Positions 36,202 through 47,283 of a stretch of DNA of 64,000 bases are shown in pieces. The notes beneath the pieces are model-generated. The model was not told where the DNA came from. It saw only the letters and a program-made list of their open reading frames with translations, and did no database searches. Both the position numbers and the translations under genes were made by a program. The stretch's first letter is position 1, and the number at the start of each line of letters is the position of its first letter. Source of the stretch: Gloeocapsopsis dulcis. GTDB taxonomy: Bacteria; Cyanobacteriota; Cyanobacteriia; Cyanobacteriales; Chroococcidiopsidaceae. The stretch is from assembly GCF_032163395.1 (NCBI RefSeq), contig NZ_CP119968.1:729501-793500 (forward strand), given 5' to 3'.

Positions 36202-37185
36202 ATGGCAGAAACACTCTTTTTTAATGCGCTACGTGCCGCCATTGATGAAGAAATGGCACGCGATGCTACTGTATTTGTTCTCGGTGAAGACGTCGGACAC
36301 TACGGCGGTTCGTATAAAGTTACCAAAGACCTTTATAAAAAGTACGGCGAACTAAGGTTACTCGATACGCCAATTGCCGAAAATAGCTTTACTGGAATGG
36401 CTGTAGGAGCCGCAATGACAGGATTGCGACCTATAGTTGAAGGAATGAACATGGGGTTTTTGCTCCTTGCTTTCAACCAAATTGCGAATAATGCCGGAAT
36501 GCTGCGCTATACTTCTGGCGGTAACTTCAAAATCCCGATGGTAATTCGCGGTCCTGGTGGTGTAGGTAGACAACTCGGCGCAGAACACTCACAAAGGCTA
36601 GAGGCGTATTTTCAAGCAGTTCCAGGGTTAAAAATTGTCGCCTGTTCTACTCCTTACAACGCTAAAGGATTACTCAAGTCAGCAATTCGCGACGAGAATC
36701 CAGTATTATTTTTTGAACACGTACTACTGTACAACTTAAAAGAAGATTTACCCGAAACTGAATACTTATTGCCTTTAGATAAAGCTGAAGTTGTCCGCCA
36801 AGGTAAAGATGTCACAATTTTGACGTACTCACGGATGCGTCATCATGTGTTACAAGCCGTAAAAACTTTAGAAAAGAATGGTTTTGACCCTGAAGTTATT
36901 GATTTAATTTCACTTAAACCTCTAGATTTCGATACGATTGGTGACTCGATTCGGAAAACACATCGTGTCATTATTGTGGAAGAGTGTATGCGCACAGGAG
37001 GTATTGGTGCTGAACTGGTTGCCTCAATTAACGATCGCCTCTTCGACGAACTCGATGCACCCGTATTGCGCTTGTCTTCACAAGATATTCCTACACCCTA
37101 CAACGGGGCATTAGAACGATTGACAATTGTGCAACCTGAGCAAATTATCGAAGCAGTCGAGAAAATGGTGGCATTGCGAATTTAG
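36202..37185 (+). CDS. pdhB: Pyruvate dehydrogenase E1 component beta subunit
   Basis: A 327-residue transketolase-like subunit of the pyruvate dehydrogenase complex. Features: [58 protein letters not shown] and a C-terminal [19 protein letters not shown] start. It precedes secD-secF, an order conserved in many cyanobacteria. Confidence 0.96.
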   Translation: MAETLFFNALRAAIDEEMARDATVFVLGEDVGHYGGSYKVTKDLYKKYGELRLLDTPIAENSFTGMAVGAAMTGLRPIVEGMNMGFLLLAFNQIANNAGMLRYTSGGNFKIPMVIRGPGGVGRQLGAEHSQRLEAYFQAVPGLKIVACSTPYNAKGLLKSAIRDENPVLFFEHVLLYNLKEDLPETEYLLPLDKAEVVRQGKDVTILTYSRMRHHVLQAVKTLEKNGFDPEVIDLISLKPLDFDTIGDSIRKTHRVIIVEECMRTGGIGAELVASINDRLFDELDAPVLRLSSQDIPTPYNGALERLTIVQPEQIIEAVEKMVALRI

Positions 37186-37238
37186 GCAGTGCCGTTTTAA
37201 AACGTTATCATAGCGTTTGTCGCAGGCGGGTTTAAGGT

Positions 37239-38654
37239 ATGCAAAAACAGCGATCGCTATTGGCTTTGATCGTGGTTTTGGTAATCGCTGCAATCGTGGC
37301 GATCGCCAGAATTCCGATTCCGTTGGGATTAGATCTTCAAGGTGGTTCGCAATTAACAATTCAAGTGCAACCAACAGCAGAGATTCCACAAATCACTGAC
37401 CGCGAACTAGAAGCCGTTCAGAGGGTTATCGAAAATCGAATTAATGGTTTAGGTGTTTCTGAACCAGTCGTCCAAACTGTAGGGCAAGATCAAATACTTG
37501 TCCAACTTCCTGGTGTCAGCAATCCAGAACAAGCTGAACGAGTGCTTGGGGGTACTGCCCAGTTAGAGTTTCGTACACAACGACCAGGAACAGAAGCCCA
37601 GTTATTTGCCGAACAGCAAGTCAGACTGGGATTGCTAGCAAAACAGCAAGAATTAAGAACAACAGCTAACACCACAGAAATTCAGCAAAATCAGGAAGCG
37701 ATTGAGCGCAGTAATGCGGCGATCGCACAGTTGTTTGAAAGCACAAATCCTCCTTTAACAGGAAGAAACCTCGAAGATGCTTATGGTCAACCAACACAAG
37801 TACCCAACAACTGGGAAGTAGGTATTCGTTTTGATTCAGCTGGTGCTGAACTTTTTGCCCAACTCACTCGCGATCTTGCCGGAACTGGACGCAGTATTGG
37901 CATCTTTCTTGATAATGAATTAATTAGCGCACCCACTGTTGGTCCACAATTCGCTCAAACTGGGATCACTGGAGGATCAGCAGTTATTACAGGTCGTTTT
38001 ACTGCCCAAGAAGCTAACGATCTGGCAATTCAGTTACGAGGTGGCGCGTTACCTGTACCTGTTGAAATTGTCGAGAATCGCACTGTAGGTGCCACCTTAG
38101 GAAGAGACAGCATTCAACGCAGTATCTATGCTGGCATCGGTGGTTTGATCTTGGTGCTGATCTTCATGGTCTTCTATTATCGAGTTCCTGGCTTAATCGC
38201 AGATTTATCTTTATGTGTTTATGCTTTACTGACGTGGGCAAGTTTTGCTTTACTCGGTGTAACCTTGACGCTGCCTGGAATTGCTGGTTTTATTCTCAGT
38301 ATTGGTATGGCAGTTGACGCCAACGTGCTGATTTTTGAGCGGACACGCGAGGAACTCCGTGCAGGTAAGTCGCTATATCGTTCGGTTGAATCAGGCTTTT
38401 ACCGTGCTTTCTCCAGCATTTTGGATGGCAATGTTACAACCTGGATTGCTTGTGCAGCATTGTTTTGGTTGGGAGCAGGTTTAGTTCGTGGTTTTGCCTT
38501 AACTTTGGCACTGGGAATCGCAGTGAGTATGTTTACAGCAATTACCTGTAGTCGTACCCTCATGTTTATCGCAATTAGCTTACCTTCGTTGCGTAAGCCA
38601 GAATTGTATTGTCCAAATCTGCCAACAGTGCGGAGGGCAGAGGTGACACGATGA
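37239..38654 (+). CDS. secD: Protein translocase subunit SecD
   Basis: A 471-residue membrane protein that, with SecF, uses the proton gradient to help exported proteins through SecYEG. The N-terminal helix is followed by [14 protein letters not shown], the large P1 periplasmic domain, and five further helices with [18 protein letters not shown]. It lies 53 bp after pdhB and 37 bp before secF. The P1 region is somewhat shortened, as in other cyanobacteria. Confidence 0.95.
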   Translation: MQKQRSLLALIVVLVIAAIVAIARIPIPLGLDLQGGSQLTIQVQPTAEIPQITDRELEAVQRVIENRINGLGVSEPVVQTVGQDQILVQLPGVSNPEQAERVLGGTAQLEFRTQRPGTEAQLFAEQQVRLGLLAKQQELRTTANTTEIQQNQEAIERSNAAIAQLFESTNPPLTGRNLEDAYGQPTQVPNNWEVGIRFDSAGAELFAQLTRDLAGTGRSIGIFLDNELISAPTVGPQFAQTGITGGSAVITGRFTAQEANDLAIQLRGGALPVPVEIVENRTVGATLGRDSIQRSIYAGIGGLILVLIFMVFYYRVPGLIADLSLCVYALLTWASFALLGVTLTLPGIAGFILSIGMAVDANVLIFERTREELRAGKSLYRSVESGFYRAFSSILDGNVTTWIACAALFWLGAGLVRGFALTLALGIAVSMFTAITCSRTLMFIAISLPSLRKPELYCPNLPTVRRAEVTR

Positions 38655-38691
38655 ACTCGCGATCAATGACTGGAGGGGTATAGATATCACA

Positions 38692-39663
38692 ATGAAATTA
38701 AATATTAATCAATCGCGAAAACTGTGGTGGGCAATTTCTGCAGTAGCAATTGTGGCTGGGCTAGTTGCAATGCTAATTTCTTGGCAGCAAATCGGCGCAC
38801 CATTGCGTCCTAGTTTAGATTTTATCGGTGGTACGCGCTTACAACTCGAACGCGATTGTCGTCAACCGAATAACTGCGCTCAACCAATAAATATTACTGC
38901 AGTGCGTGAAGTTCTAGCAGCACAAGGACTTGCTAATAGCAGCATTCAGATTTTGGGACAAGAACAGCAAGGCATCTCGATTCGCACGAGTACCTTGGAT
39001 GTAGAGCAACGTACGCAGTTGCAAGATGCGCTGAGTCAAAGAATTGGAACTTTCGATCCTCAATCAACTCAGATTGATACAGTTGGTCCGACAATTGGTC
39101 GCCAACTGTTAACTTCTGGATTGTTGGCGTTGATTGTCTCGTTTGTCGGTATCATCATTTACATCAGTCTGCGATTTCAGTTGGACTTTGCCGTATTTGC
39201 AATTGTTGCCCTACTTCATGATGTTTTGACTGCTGTAGGTGTTTTCTCAGTATTGGGCTTGGTGTGGGGTGTTGAAGTAGATAGTCTATTCATTGTTGCT
39301 TTACTCACGATTACGGGTTTCTCGGTCAACGATACAGTGGTAATCTATGACCGAATTCGGGAAATATTAAAGATAAATCCCAACCGTCCAATTAGCGAGA
39401 TTGTTGATGATGCAGTCAATCAAACCTTAACAAGATCGATCAACACGACATTAACAACATTGCTGGCGTTAGTTGCGATTTTTCTATTTGGTGGAGAAAC
39501 TTTAAAGCTCTTTGCTTTAGCATTGATTATTGGCTTCATTTGTGGTGCATATTCAAGCATTTTCATTGCTAGTACCCTCCTTACGTGGTGGCGCGAACGG
39601 AATGGTCAACGCTTTGCAACACAAGGCATAGAAGTTATTGATTCTCCGTCGGAAGAGACTTAA
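38692..39663 (+). CDS. secF: Protein translocase subunit SecF
   Basis: A 323-residue partner of SecD. Features: [12 protein letters not shown] after the first helix and, in the membrane core, [15 protein letters not shown] and [19 protein letters not shown], all typical of SecF. Six helices are predicted. Confidence 0.95.
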   Translation: MKLNINQSRKLWWAISAVAIVAGLVAMLISWQQIGAPLRPSLDFIGGTRLQLERDCRQPNNCAQPINITAVREVLAAQGLANSSIQILGQEQQGISIRTSTLDVEQRTQLQDALSQRIGTFDPQSTQIDTVGPTIGRQLLTSGLLALIVSFVGIIIYISLRFQLDFAVFAIVALLHDVLTAVGVFSVLGLVWGVEVDSLFIVALLTITGFSVNDTVVIYDRIREILKINPNRPISEIVDDAVNQTLTRSINTTLTTLLALVAIFLFGGETLKLFALALIIGFICGAYSSIFIASTLLTWWRERNGQRFATQGIEVIDSPSEET

Positions 39664-39702
39664 TTCCTCGTTCTCAGCTTGCAGCAGTATCCTGCACTCA
39701 CT

Positions 39703-40113
39703 ATGGTTCAACCAGATCAGCCACGCTATTCCAATCAAAGTGAACATCGCGACAAAACTTTCAAACAGCAAGTACACAAGCTACATCAGCTAACTGTCTA
39801 CGGTAGATGGTTGTTTGTGGGAATACTGTGGCTGACGATTGGTTTATTGAGTTTGTGGGGGTTACGCGAGGAAATTGCTTTGTGGCAACAGTATTTTACC
39901 TGGGTAGCAGTGCGCTATGGTTTGTATTACAACCCAATACCCACCTTGGGTTTAGCAATCTGCATTGGGATGACGTTGGGTGTCTTAGTATGGCAAAGTC
40001 GTAATATCCTTTGGGGAATATCGTCGCAGGAAAAGCGTCGCTTAGAACAACAAGTACAACGCATTCGCCAGCAAGGTCCGAGTCACCCGTTGTGGAAATG
40101 GGTTTGCCAGTAA
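39703..40113 (+). CDS. Small membrane protein downstream of secF
   Basis: 136 residues from the ATG at 39703; a TTG extension is possible. The protein has two membrane helices (WLFVGILWLTIGLLSLWGL and LGLAICIGMTLGVLVW). A basic N-terminus precedes them and a basic coiled tail (EKRRLEQQVQRIRQQG) follows. Similar small proteins follow secF in cyanobacteria. No function is known. Its stop codon overlaps the left tRNA-Gly remnant by one base. Confidence 0.7.
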   Translation: MVQPDQPRYSNQSEHRDKTFKQQVHKLHQLTVYGRWLFVGILWLTIGLLSLWGLREEIALWQQYFTWVAVRYGLYYNPIPTLGLAICIGMTLGVLVWQSRNILWGISSQEKRRLEQQVQRIRQQGPSHPLWKWVCQ

Positions 40114-40160
40114 GCGGGCAGCAAGAATTAGACGCTCATCAGTAGCGTGGAAAGCTACAG
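40114..40160 (-). pseudogene. Decayed 3' part of a tRNA-Gly(UCC) gene (possible attachment remnant)
   Basis: Aligned without gaps to the intact tRNA-Gly at 49903-49973, 35 of 47 bases agree, from the 3' end through the anticodon stem. The anticodon stem still pairs (GTAGC with GCTAC) and the loop still reads TCC. The T-arm has lost its pairing. There is no 5' half. The copy has the same orientation as the intact gene 9.8 kb away, as expected for a tRNA-targeted integration site. Confidence 0.65.
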
Positions 40161-40205
40161 AAAAGGTTTCAGATATTGATATCAACTGAACACTCTCAAA
40201 GCAAA

Positions 40206-40694
40206 TTATTCAATTTCTGCTGTCGCTTCTAGAAAGAAACTTGAATTCAGCACTTGCTCTAAGGAGTAGGGACACTCTAGCGGGAAAGTATTCTCAGATA
40301 ATCCTGTCTCATCCGTTGCATCTTCTATTGCGTGCTTGTAGCACAAGTAATTTGTGTTCTCGTTTTCTAGGTGCTTGGCTAGAACAGGATATTTTTCGAT
40401 AAGTCGTCGAATTTGTTTTCTAGCATCTTTGATAGAAATCTCCCAACTACTTGTTCTCTTGGACGGTTGATATTGCCACTTCAGTATGTGCAACAGTAAT
40501 CTCTCTAGCTGACTTTCAATGGCATCTCGCTCTCTGCGCCCCAAATCACGCACCTCTTCAATTAAGTGAATCAAGTCCAGTTCGCTGAAGCGTTCTTGCT
40601 CTAATAACAAGGCTTGCTCGTCAGACCATGCGACAAAATCGCGATCGTATAAGTTGCTATGCGAACTTGAATATATAGGTTTGGTTCGAGTCAT
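40206..40694 (-). CDS. DUF29 family protein
   Basis: A 162-residue protein beginning with a disordered stretch, then LYDRDFVAWSDEQALLLEQ, LDLIHLIEEVRDLGRRERDAIESQL and LLLHILKWQYQP. This is the DUF29 pattern very common in cyanobacteria. Function unknown; some members are linked to mobile or defence loci. It is the first gene inside the putative island. Confidence 0.9.
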   Translation of the reverse strand: MTRTKPIYSSSHSNLYDRDFVAWSDEQALLLEQERFSELDLIHLIEEVRDLGRRERDAIESQLERLLLHILKWQYQPSKRTSSWEISIKDARKQIRRLIEKYPVLAKHLENENTNYLCYKHAIEDATDETGLSENTFPLECPYSLEQVLNSSFFLEATAEIE

Positions 40695-40883
40695 TGGTAA
40701 ATTCTCTTATCGAATACGCTCTTCAATTTCACCAGCATTATTTTAGACATTCTCATACCTGAGCTTGGAAGGCTATGGAAGAGGTAAGATTTATTTTGAT
40801 CTTTCAATAACCGTAGCAGCTCGGAGGCGATCGCACTCAACGCAAGTCCATGATGATAATGCCCATCAAAGCTACACTGCTAG

Positions 40884-43800
40884 ATGTCACGACTCATCGG
40901 GAAACGGATCTCCATACCAAGACAATTTACTGGGACTGTAACGGTTGAATCAGCAAAACTCTTAGATGATACATGGTTACTAAGAGTTCGCGATCGCCAA
41001 GGTGAATTGCATGATGCCTACTTAACAGCAGCAGAAACCGAGGCAATTTTAGCCAGCGATGAGCAGGAATTAGAAGTTCCTGTAGATGCCAATCAGTTTT
41101 TCTTATTTATTGAATCAGTCCGAATTAAAACAGCATACGATCACGATCCCCACTTTGCCGTTAGCCTAAGTGGAGTTCGCCCTTTACCTCACCAGTTAGA
41201 AGCTATTTATGAGCGCATTCTACCCCAAGTGCGGCTGCGATTTTTACTAGCCGACGATCCTGGTGCTGGTAAGACAATTATGGCAGGGTTGTTGCTGAAA
41301 GAACTCAAATTAAGAAATGCTGTTGAACGAGTCTTAATTCTTGCCCCAGCACCCTTAACTCTGCAATGGCAGGATGAACTACGCAGTAAGTTTTCAGAAA
41401 CCTTTGAAGTCATTAACTCAGTTTTGGCTAAAGGGCAGTTAGCGGGGAATCCTTGGGAGAGATTTCGCCAGTGTATTGCTTCGATTGATTTTGCCAAGCG
41501 GGATGATATTATCGCAGGTATTCTGCAAGTAGATTGGGATTTAGTCATCATTGATGAAGCACATAAATGCTCGGCTCGGACTCAGGGAGAGGATCTGCGC
41601 CGTACTGGGCGTTACAAGTTGGCAGAAGAATTATCGCGGATTTCCGAGCGGATTTTGCTACTCACCGCCACACCACACCAAGGTAACGAAGATCAATTTC
41701 ATAACTTTCTCCGACTACTCGATCCAGAGCAATTTATTTGCGATCAACTCCATCCTCAAATGCTGAAATTAGAGGATGGTTCTTGGTTTCTGCGCCGAAT
41801 CAAAGAGGAACTCGTTGATTTTGACGGTCGCAAACTCTTTAAAAAACGGTATGCCATTACTGTACCTTTCGAGCTATCCGAGCCAGAAAAGTATTTATAC
41901 GAACAAGTAACAAAATACATCAATAAATATTTAGGGAAAACCAAAGGGCGAAAACAAGCAGCAGTGGCTTTGGCGCGAACTGTGCTGCAGCGGCGATTGG
42001 CAAGCAGTTTAAATGCAATTTTCAGCTCATTGAAAAAACGACAGCACCGATTTGCCGATTTACTGGAAGAATTAGATGGGTTGTCTGTAGCAGAACAGCG
42101 CGATCGCCTATTAAATTTAGGTAAACCAGTTGATTCTGAATTAGAAAGCGATGACTGTGATGAAGAGGAATTGGACAATTTAGCGATTGAGTCAACCATA
42201 GTAGAACAACTCGATCAACTACGCGAGGAGTTGCGGGAACTAGAGCGGTTGGTCAAATTAGCCCAGCAAACAATTGACATCGGTACAGAGAAAAAACTCA
42301 ACGCCCTCAAAGATTGCTTGGCACGAGCAGAATTTGATGAATTAAAAGATGGGCGAGGCAAACTACTAATTTTCACTGAGCATCGAGATACGCTGGAATA
42401 TCTCAAAAAAAATCTCACTGACTGGGGCTATAGTACTTGCGAAATTCATGGCGGGATGAATGTAGTAGCAAGAAAAGACGCCCAAAAAGATTTTCAACTC
42501 CATAAACAAATTTGCTTAGCGACAGAAGCAGCAGGAGAAGGGATCAATTTGCAATTTTGTCGGTTGATGATTAACTACGATTTACCGTGGAATCCAAACC
42601 GTTTAGAACAACGGATGGGACGCATCCACCGCATCGGTCAAAAGCAGAATGTTTATATTTTTAACTTTGCTGCCCTCAATACTGTAGAAGGGCGAGTGTT
42701 GGAGAAACTGCTGTCCAAGTTAGATGAAATTCGTGCTGCAATGGATAGCGATCGCGTGTTTGATGTCATTGGTCAATTACTACAACTCAATGACTTCCGG
42801 TTTGAAGAGATGTTACGCGAAGCCACATATGGTAAGGCTTTGGAAGATGAAGTCCTAACGCAAATTGAAAAACTTGATCCCAAACGCTTAGAGGAATTAG
42901 AACAAGCAACGGGTGTAGCACTGGCGACTACTCATGTAGATTTATCTCAAATTCGTCGCACTCAAACCAAAGACTATATTTCGGAAGAACAACGGTTGAT
43001 GCCGCGTTACGTCGAGGAATTTTTTAAGCGGACTTGTGAGTTTTTAAGAGTCAACCTGGAAACTCGTGCCGATGGTTTATGGCGCGTTCCCTATGTCAAA
43101 GAAGAGTTTCGTTCTGGCAATTTGGATGCCGTCCGGCAATTGGGAACACCGGAGAAAAACTATCCGAAGCTGACTTTTTATAAAGAGCATAAATCAAATC
43201 CTGTGCATGAGGATGCAGAATTACTCTCACCAGGACACCCCTTATGTGCCGCGATCGCGGAACGATTAGATCTCCAACTGAACGAACAAGTCCGCAGTAG
43301 AACTGCCATTTTTATCGATGCTGATGCCGATCAACCATACCGCATTTACTTCTTTGAGGTGCAGGTAGCCGGACAGCAGCGCCAAGGTAAGAATGTGGTA
43401 ATTAAAGCACAGTTGTGTGCAGTTGCCCAATCATCTGATGGACTCACAGTAGTATCCCCAGATGTTCTACACGATCTAGCTCCCGCTTTAGAATCACCGC
43501 TAATTACCATTCAGCCACCCACACCCCAAGAACAACAGGAGGTTGAAGAATGGCTCAAAGTCAAGGTTCAGTTTGCCACAATTAAACAAGAACAGCAAAA
43601 CCGTCAGCGAGAATTACAGATTCGCCAGGATTACTTGAAGCAAGCAATGGAATCAAAGATTCGGGAGGAGCAAAGCAAACAGATGAAATTAGCGGCGAAA
43701 GTCGCAGCGGGGGATGAAACTTACCGAGTTTCTAGAGATAATGCTCAAAAGAAAGTGCGTGACTTGCAAGAACGTTACAAGAACAAGCAGACTGAACTCG

Positions 43801-44306
43801 ACTATCTAAAAATTGTCCGTCCTGGTCGTGTTGCTTATTTAGGAACTGCCCTAATATACCCAGGTGTAGCGGTAGTGAAAGACTGCGCCCAAATGCGGAA
43901 CGATCCAAAAGTGGAAGCGATCGCCATGCAATTTGTGATGAACTACGAACGCGATCGCGCTTGGCAGCCAGAGGATATTAGTAAAAATGGTGATGGCAGT
44001 GGCTTTGATATTCGCAGCGTGGGATTCTCAGATCCAGAAACCGGAAAATCTTTAGTACGACGAATTGAAGTCAAAGGACGCGCCCAATTAAATCAACCAA
44101 TCTCGCTAACAGTGAATGAGTGGCGCAAAGCCCAACAGTTGGGGGATTCTTACTGGCTGTATGTTGTCTGGGGTTGTAATACACCAAATCCGCAATTGTT
44201 AACTATCCAAAACCCTGCTAGGGTTCTAGCGGGAGATGCTAAGGAAATTAAACAGGTAACGCGGTATCTGGTTGGGGCAGAGGCGCTTATAAGGAATAGT
44301 TATTAG
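40884..44306 (+). CDS. SNF2-type helicase with C-terminal DUF3883
   Basis: A 1140-residue superfamily 2 helicase. Walker A DDPGAGKT (about residue 125), DEAH box IIDEAHK (about 222), LLTATPHQG, then RecA2 with LIFTEHRDTLEYL and NPNRLEQRMGRIHRIGQ (about 575-590). A coiled-coil middle of about 300 residues follows. The end (about 1010-1120) carries DUF3883: DIRSVGF, then RRIEVKGRAQL, a PD-(D/E)xK-like pattern. Such proteins are found in phage-defence loci, including DrmD-like helicases of class 1 DISARM. Here the neighbours are a HicBA-like pair and a truncated DUF1156 methylase, which supports that reading. Confidence 0.88.
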   Translation: MSRLIGKRISIPRQFTGTVTVESAKLLDDTWLLRVRDRQGELHDAYLTAAETEAILASDEQELEVPVDANQFFLFIESVRIKTAYDHDPHFAVSLSGVRPLPHQLEAIYERILPQVRLRFLLADDPGAGKTIMAGLLLKELKLRNAVERVLILAPAPLTLQWQDELRSKFSETFEVINSVLAKGQLAGNPWERFRQCIASIDFAKRDDIIAGILQVDWDLVIIDEAHKCSARTQGEDLRRTGRYKLAEELSRISERILLLTATPHQGNEDQFHNFLRLLDPEQFICDQLHPQMLKLEDGSWFLRRIKEELVDFDGRKLFKKRYAITVPFELSEPEKYLYEQVTKYINKYLGKTKGRKQAAVALARTVLQRRLASSLNAIFSSLKKRQHRFADLLEELDGLSVAEQRDRLLNLGKPVDSELESDDCDEEELDNLAIESTIVEQLDQLREELRELERLVKLAQQTIDIGTEKKLNALKDCLARAEFDELKDGRGKLLIFTEHRDTLEYLKKNLTDWGYSTCEIHGGMNVVARKDAQKDFQLHKQICLATEAAGEGINLQFCRLMINYDLPWNPNRLEQRMGRIHRIGQKQNVYIFNFAALNTVEGRVLEKLLSKLDEIRAAMDSDRVFDVIGQLLQLNDFRFEEMLREATYGKALEDEVLTQIEKLDPKRLEELEQATGVALATTHVDLSQIRRTQTKDYISEEQRLMPRYVEEFFKRTCEFLRVNLETRADGLWRVPYVKEEFRSGNLDAVRQLGTPEKNYPKLTFYKEHKSNPVHEDAELLSPGHPLCAAIAERLDLQLNEQVRSRTAIFIDADADQPYRIYFFEVQVAGQQRQGKNVVIKAQLCAVAQSSDGLTVVSPDVLHDLAPALESPLITIQPPTPQEQQEVEEWLKVKVQFATIKQEQQNRQRELQIRQDYLKQAMESKIREEQSKQMKLAAKVAAGDETYRVSRDNAQKKVRDLQERYKNKQTELDYLKIVRPGRVAYLGTALIYPGVAVVKDCAQMRNDPKVEAIAMQFVMNYERDRAWQPEDISKNGDGSGFDIRSVGFSDPETGKSLVRRIEVKGRAQLNQPISLTVNEWRKAQQLGDSYWLYVVWGCNTPNPQLLTIQNPARVLAGDAKEIKQVTRYLVGAEALIRNSY

Positions 44307-44439
44307 TTTCTATGAGCGCTGCCTACTATCCACCAACCAATTTTCGCTGCTTTCTGGCTCTAGCCCTAGCTAACAGTGCATCAATGTACTTCAGAGCAAC
44401 TGCTACGATTGAAAAAAGAAATTGAGTGAGAGTTATAAC

Positions 44440-44682
44440 GTGACGCAAACTCTATTTAAGATTCAATCATTTTGGGATGCAGAAGCACAAGTTTGGGTAG
44501 CAACTAGTGATGATGTTCCAGGCTTAGTAACTGAAGCTCCTACTCTTGAATCTCTTACACAAAAACTGCGAGAGATAATTCCAGAACTGATTGTTTTAAA
44601 TAAAATTGTGCCGCCTGATTATGTGGGTTCTATTAGCTTTGATTTAATTAGCTATCGACAGGAATCGGTCGAGGTCGCTTAA
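44440..44682 (+). CDS. DUF1902/HicB-like antitoxin
   Basis: 80 residues from GTG 44440; a TTG start at 44422 would add six residues. The fold reads FKIQSFWDAEAQVWVATSDDVPGLVTEAPTL in its core pattern, the partial RNase-H-like domain of HicB/DUF1902 antitoxins. It ends 3 bp before the HicA-like gene, so the two form a toxin-antitoxin pair. It lacks the extra DNA-binding domain found in longer HicB proteins. Confidence 0.8.
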   Translation: MTQTLFKIQSFWDAEAQVWVATSDDVPGLVTEAPTLESLTQKLREIIPELIVLNKIVPPDYVGSISFDLISYRQESVEVA

Positions 44683-44685
44683 TAC

Positions 44686-44883
44686 ATGAGTGCATCATTT
44701 ACTCCCGCTCTAAAAAGGTTGCTTTCTGACGCTGGGTGCTATTTTGTACGTCAAGGTAGAGGAGACCATGAAATTTGGTACAGTCCAATTACAGACCGTC
44801 ATTTTGTAGTAGATGGTTCGATTAAATCACGTCATACAGCCAATGCAGTTTTGAAACAAGCAGGACTTAACAAAGCTTTTTGA
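44686..44883 (+). CDS. HicA-like mRNA interferase toxin
   Basis: 65 residues with the small double-stranded-RNA-binding fold of HicA: LKRLLSDAGCYFVRQGRGDHEIWYSP. The usual catalytic histidine is present in GDHEIW. A basic C-terminal helix (SRHTANAVLKQAGL) follows. The order antitoxin then toxin is the reverse of many hicAB loci but common for DUF1902 pairs. Confidence 0.8.
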   Translation: MSASFTPALKRLLSDAGCYFVRQGRGDHEIWYSPITDRHFVVDGSIKSRHTANAVLKQAGLNKAF

Positions 44884-45310
44884 AATTCTGAAATAATTAC
44901 ATTTATTTACTTCTAAGTGTTAAAGTAAACATGCTCTAATTTACTATCACAAAACTCTCTTACCTAACTCTTTCCTTCTGTAATTTCACTTAGTTATTCA
45001 ATATTAAGGTGCTATAAGTTCAGGAAAATCACCCAAGTATTTTAGGTACTATATCAACCTAAAATACATTTATAAAGTATATGAATATGATAATTCCCTG
45101 CGTGCGAAGAATTTTTTAACTCTCCCGCTATTTTTTGGTTTTTGTATTACTATCTACTATTAATTATATAGCTTCATCTATATAGTTGATTTATCAAAAA
45201 TTCATATATCTATCTTTCTTGAAATTACGATATCCATTTTTTTAACGTTAATAAAAGATTAAAAACGGGAACACTAAGAGCAGCCACCAGTAACAAGCTG
45301 TCATGCTGCT
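44884..45310. other. AT-rich gap between HicA and the methylase
   Basis: About 430 bp, very AT-rich, with no coding frame. It should carry the promoter for the methylase gene. The base composition differs from that of the neighbouring genes, as is common in defence islands. Confidence 0.4.
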
Positions 45311-46351
45311 ATGAGTATAGACCGTCGTTTAATTGAAGATTTTATCCCAATTCGTGAAATTTCTGCTAAGGCAGCGCGAGAAAAATCTATTCGCAAAGGA
45401 CATATTTCAACATTGCATTTATGGTGGGCGCGACGACCTTTAGTAGCAGCAAGAGCAGCAGTTTTTGCAGCTTTAGTTGCAGCACCAGAGACTTATCAAA
45501 AACGCACTTGCTTGAAGAAAACAATGATTGACCTCTGCCGTTGGGAAGCAGGGGAAAATACAGTTGAGAGAGCAAAAAAGAAAATATTAGAAGCGCAACG
45601 AGAAAGACTCAATTTACCAGCAGATACTCCATTAAATGAAGTACCAGCCCCAAAGGTTTTGGATATTTTCGCTGGTGGAGGCGCGATACCATTAGAGGCT
45701 TTGCGTTTGGGTTGTGAAACTTATGCAATAGATTTAAATCCAGTTGCTCATATCATTGAACTTTGTACTCTTGTTTATCCTCAAAAGTATGGAAAGAAAT
45801 TAGCTTTGGAGGTGGAGAAGTGGGGTAATTGGGTAATTGAAAATGTCCGAGCAGAAATTGGCGATCTTTATCCAGCAATTAAAATAGGTGAAGATTTACC
45901 AGAAGAATTTGAGCAAATAGAATTACTGCCAAAATCTAAACCGAAGCAATTAAGCTTAGCTAAAACTCTTACATCTGTTGCCTATTTGTGGACGCGCACA
46001 GTTAAATGTCCTAACCCTGGTTGTGGTGCATCTGTACCATTAGTGCGTCAGACTTGGCTGTGTAAGAAGTCAAAAAAGTATGTGGCGCTTAAAGTTATTC
46101 CGAATTATGAGACAAAGCAAGTTGAATTTGAAGTAGTTGAAGCAACAACAGAAAAAGGATTAGGTTTTGACCCTGCTGCTGGTAGTTCACGGGGTAATTC
46201 TGTCTGTCGTCATTGTGGGACAACATTAGATGTTAAGTATGTCAAACAAGAAGGTGTTGCAGGTCGAATTCATCAGCAATTGATGTCAATTGTCTGTACA
46301 ACTCCTGGTAGGGAGGGGAAAACTTATTTAGCTAGTAGTCCACCAACTTAA
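45311..46351 (+). pseudogene. DUF1156 adenine-specific DNA methylase, truncated by an IS element
   Basis: The first 340 or so residues of a much longer methylase (family members are usually 800-1000). DUF1156 signature: HLWWARRPLVAARAAVFAALV. SAM-binding motif I: VLDIFAGGGAIPLEALRLG, then AIDLNPVAHIIE. A zinc-ribbon part starts with CPNPGCGASVPL. The frame runs into the left end of an IS630-type element at 46341 and stops. The catalytic motif is not reached, so the methylase is probably inactive. It pairs by context with the upstream helicase. Confidence 0.85.
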
Positions 46352-47139
46352 TTTTGACAAGTAAAAAGTTGTTTGAGAGTATGAGAAAAATGCCCTCAAA
46401 AAGCCATGCTAGTTAAATATGCAGTTAAATTAACTGAAGAAGAACGTGACGAGCTACTCAACTTAACTAAAAAAGGCAAAAATTCCTCGCGTGTATTTAA
46501 ACGCTCACAGATTCTATTGTTAGCCGATGAAGGTTATCAGGATCAGGAAATTGCAGACATCTTGAAAGTAGGAGAGTCAACTATTCACCGCACTAGGCAA
46601 AGATATGTCGAACAAGGAGTCGGTTTAGCCTTAGGGGAACGTCCTCGTCCAGGAAGACCAGGAAAACTTAGCCCTCAAGCTGAAGCTCTGCTGATAGCGA
46701 AGGCTTGTTCTGACCCACCAGAGGGACGCAATTGTTGGACTATGTAATTGTTGGCTAACTCTTGAGTAACTCTTGATGTAGTAGAGAGCATTTCTGATGA
46801 AACAGTTCGCATGACACTGAAAAAAACCAAATCAAACCTAGGCTCAAACAACAATGGTGCATTCCACAAATAGATGCAGAATATGTGTATCGGATGGAAG
46901 ACTTATTGTATTTATATGCTGAACCTGTTCACCCCTTTGACCCAATAGTATGTTTTGATGAAAGACCCTACCAATTATTAGCTGATGTCAAAGAACCTTT
47001 CCTAGTAAAACCCGGACAGCCAGTCCGGGTTGACTATGAATACTCACGCCAAGGAACTGGAAACTTATTCATCTATTATGCTCCGCACTATGGCTGGCGG
47101 CACGTCGAAGTCACTGGGTGTGGTCAAAACCAGTTGGTG
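46341..47139 (+). mobile_element. Degenerate IS630-family element
   Basis: The ends show related terminal repeats: CACCAACTTAATTTTGAC at the left (46341) and, inverted, GTCAAAACCAGTTGGTG at the right (47123-47139). The transposase inside is broken. A related right-end sequence, GTGGTAAAAATCAGTTGGTG, recurs at 48437-48456, so a second partial copy may have been nearby. Confidence 0.7.
46406..47115 (+). pseudogene. Broken IS630-family transposase
   Basis: The N-terminal helix-turn-helix is good (ILKVGESTIHRTRQRYVEQG). The frame stops at CWTM and continues through shifted pieces (LDVVESISDETVR). It becomes clean again from IDAEYVYRMEDLLYLY to HYGWRHVEVT, where the protein should go on for another 100 or so residues. 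Instead the sequence jumps to the element's end. Point lesions and an internal deletion are thus both present. Confidence 0.8.
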
Positions 47140-47283
47140 AACAGGTAATGCTCAACCCACATAGAAGTATCACAGTATTTGATGAAGAACTGAAAATAAT
47201 TACACTAGCATTTATGCTTAGAAATGGTCGCGTTTAACGGCGATATGAGCGGCGGCAGATGGACTATAACGATAGACGAGAAG

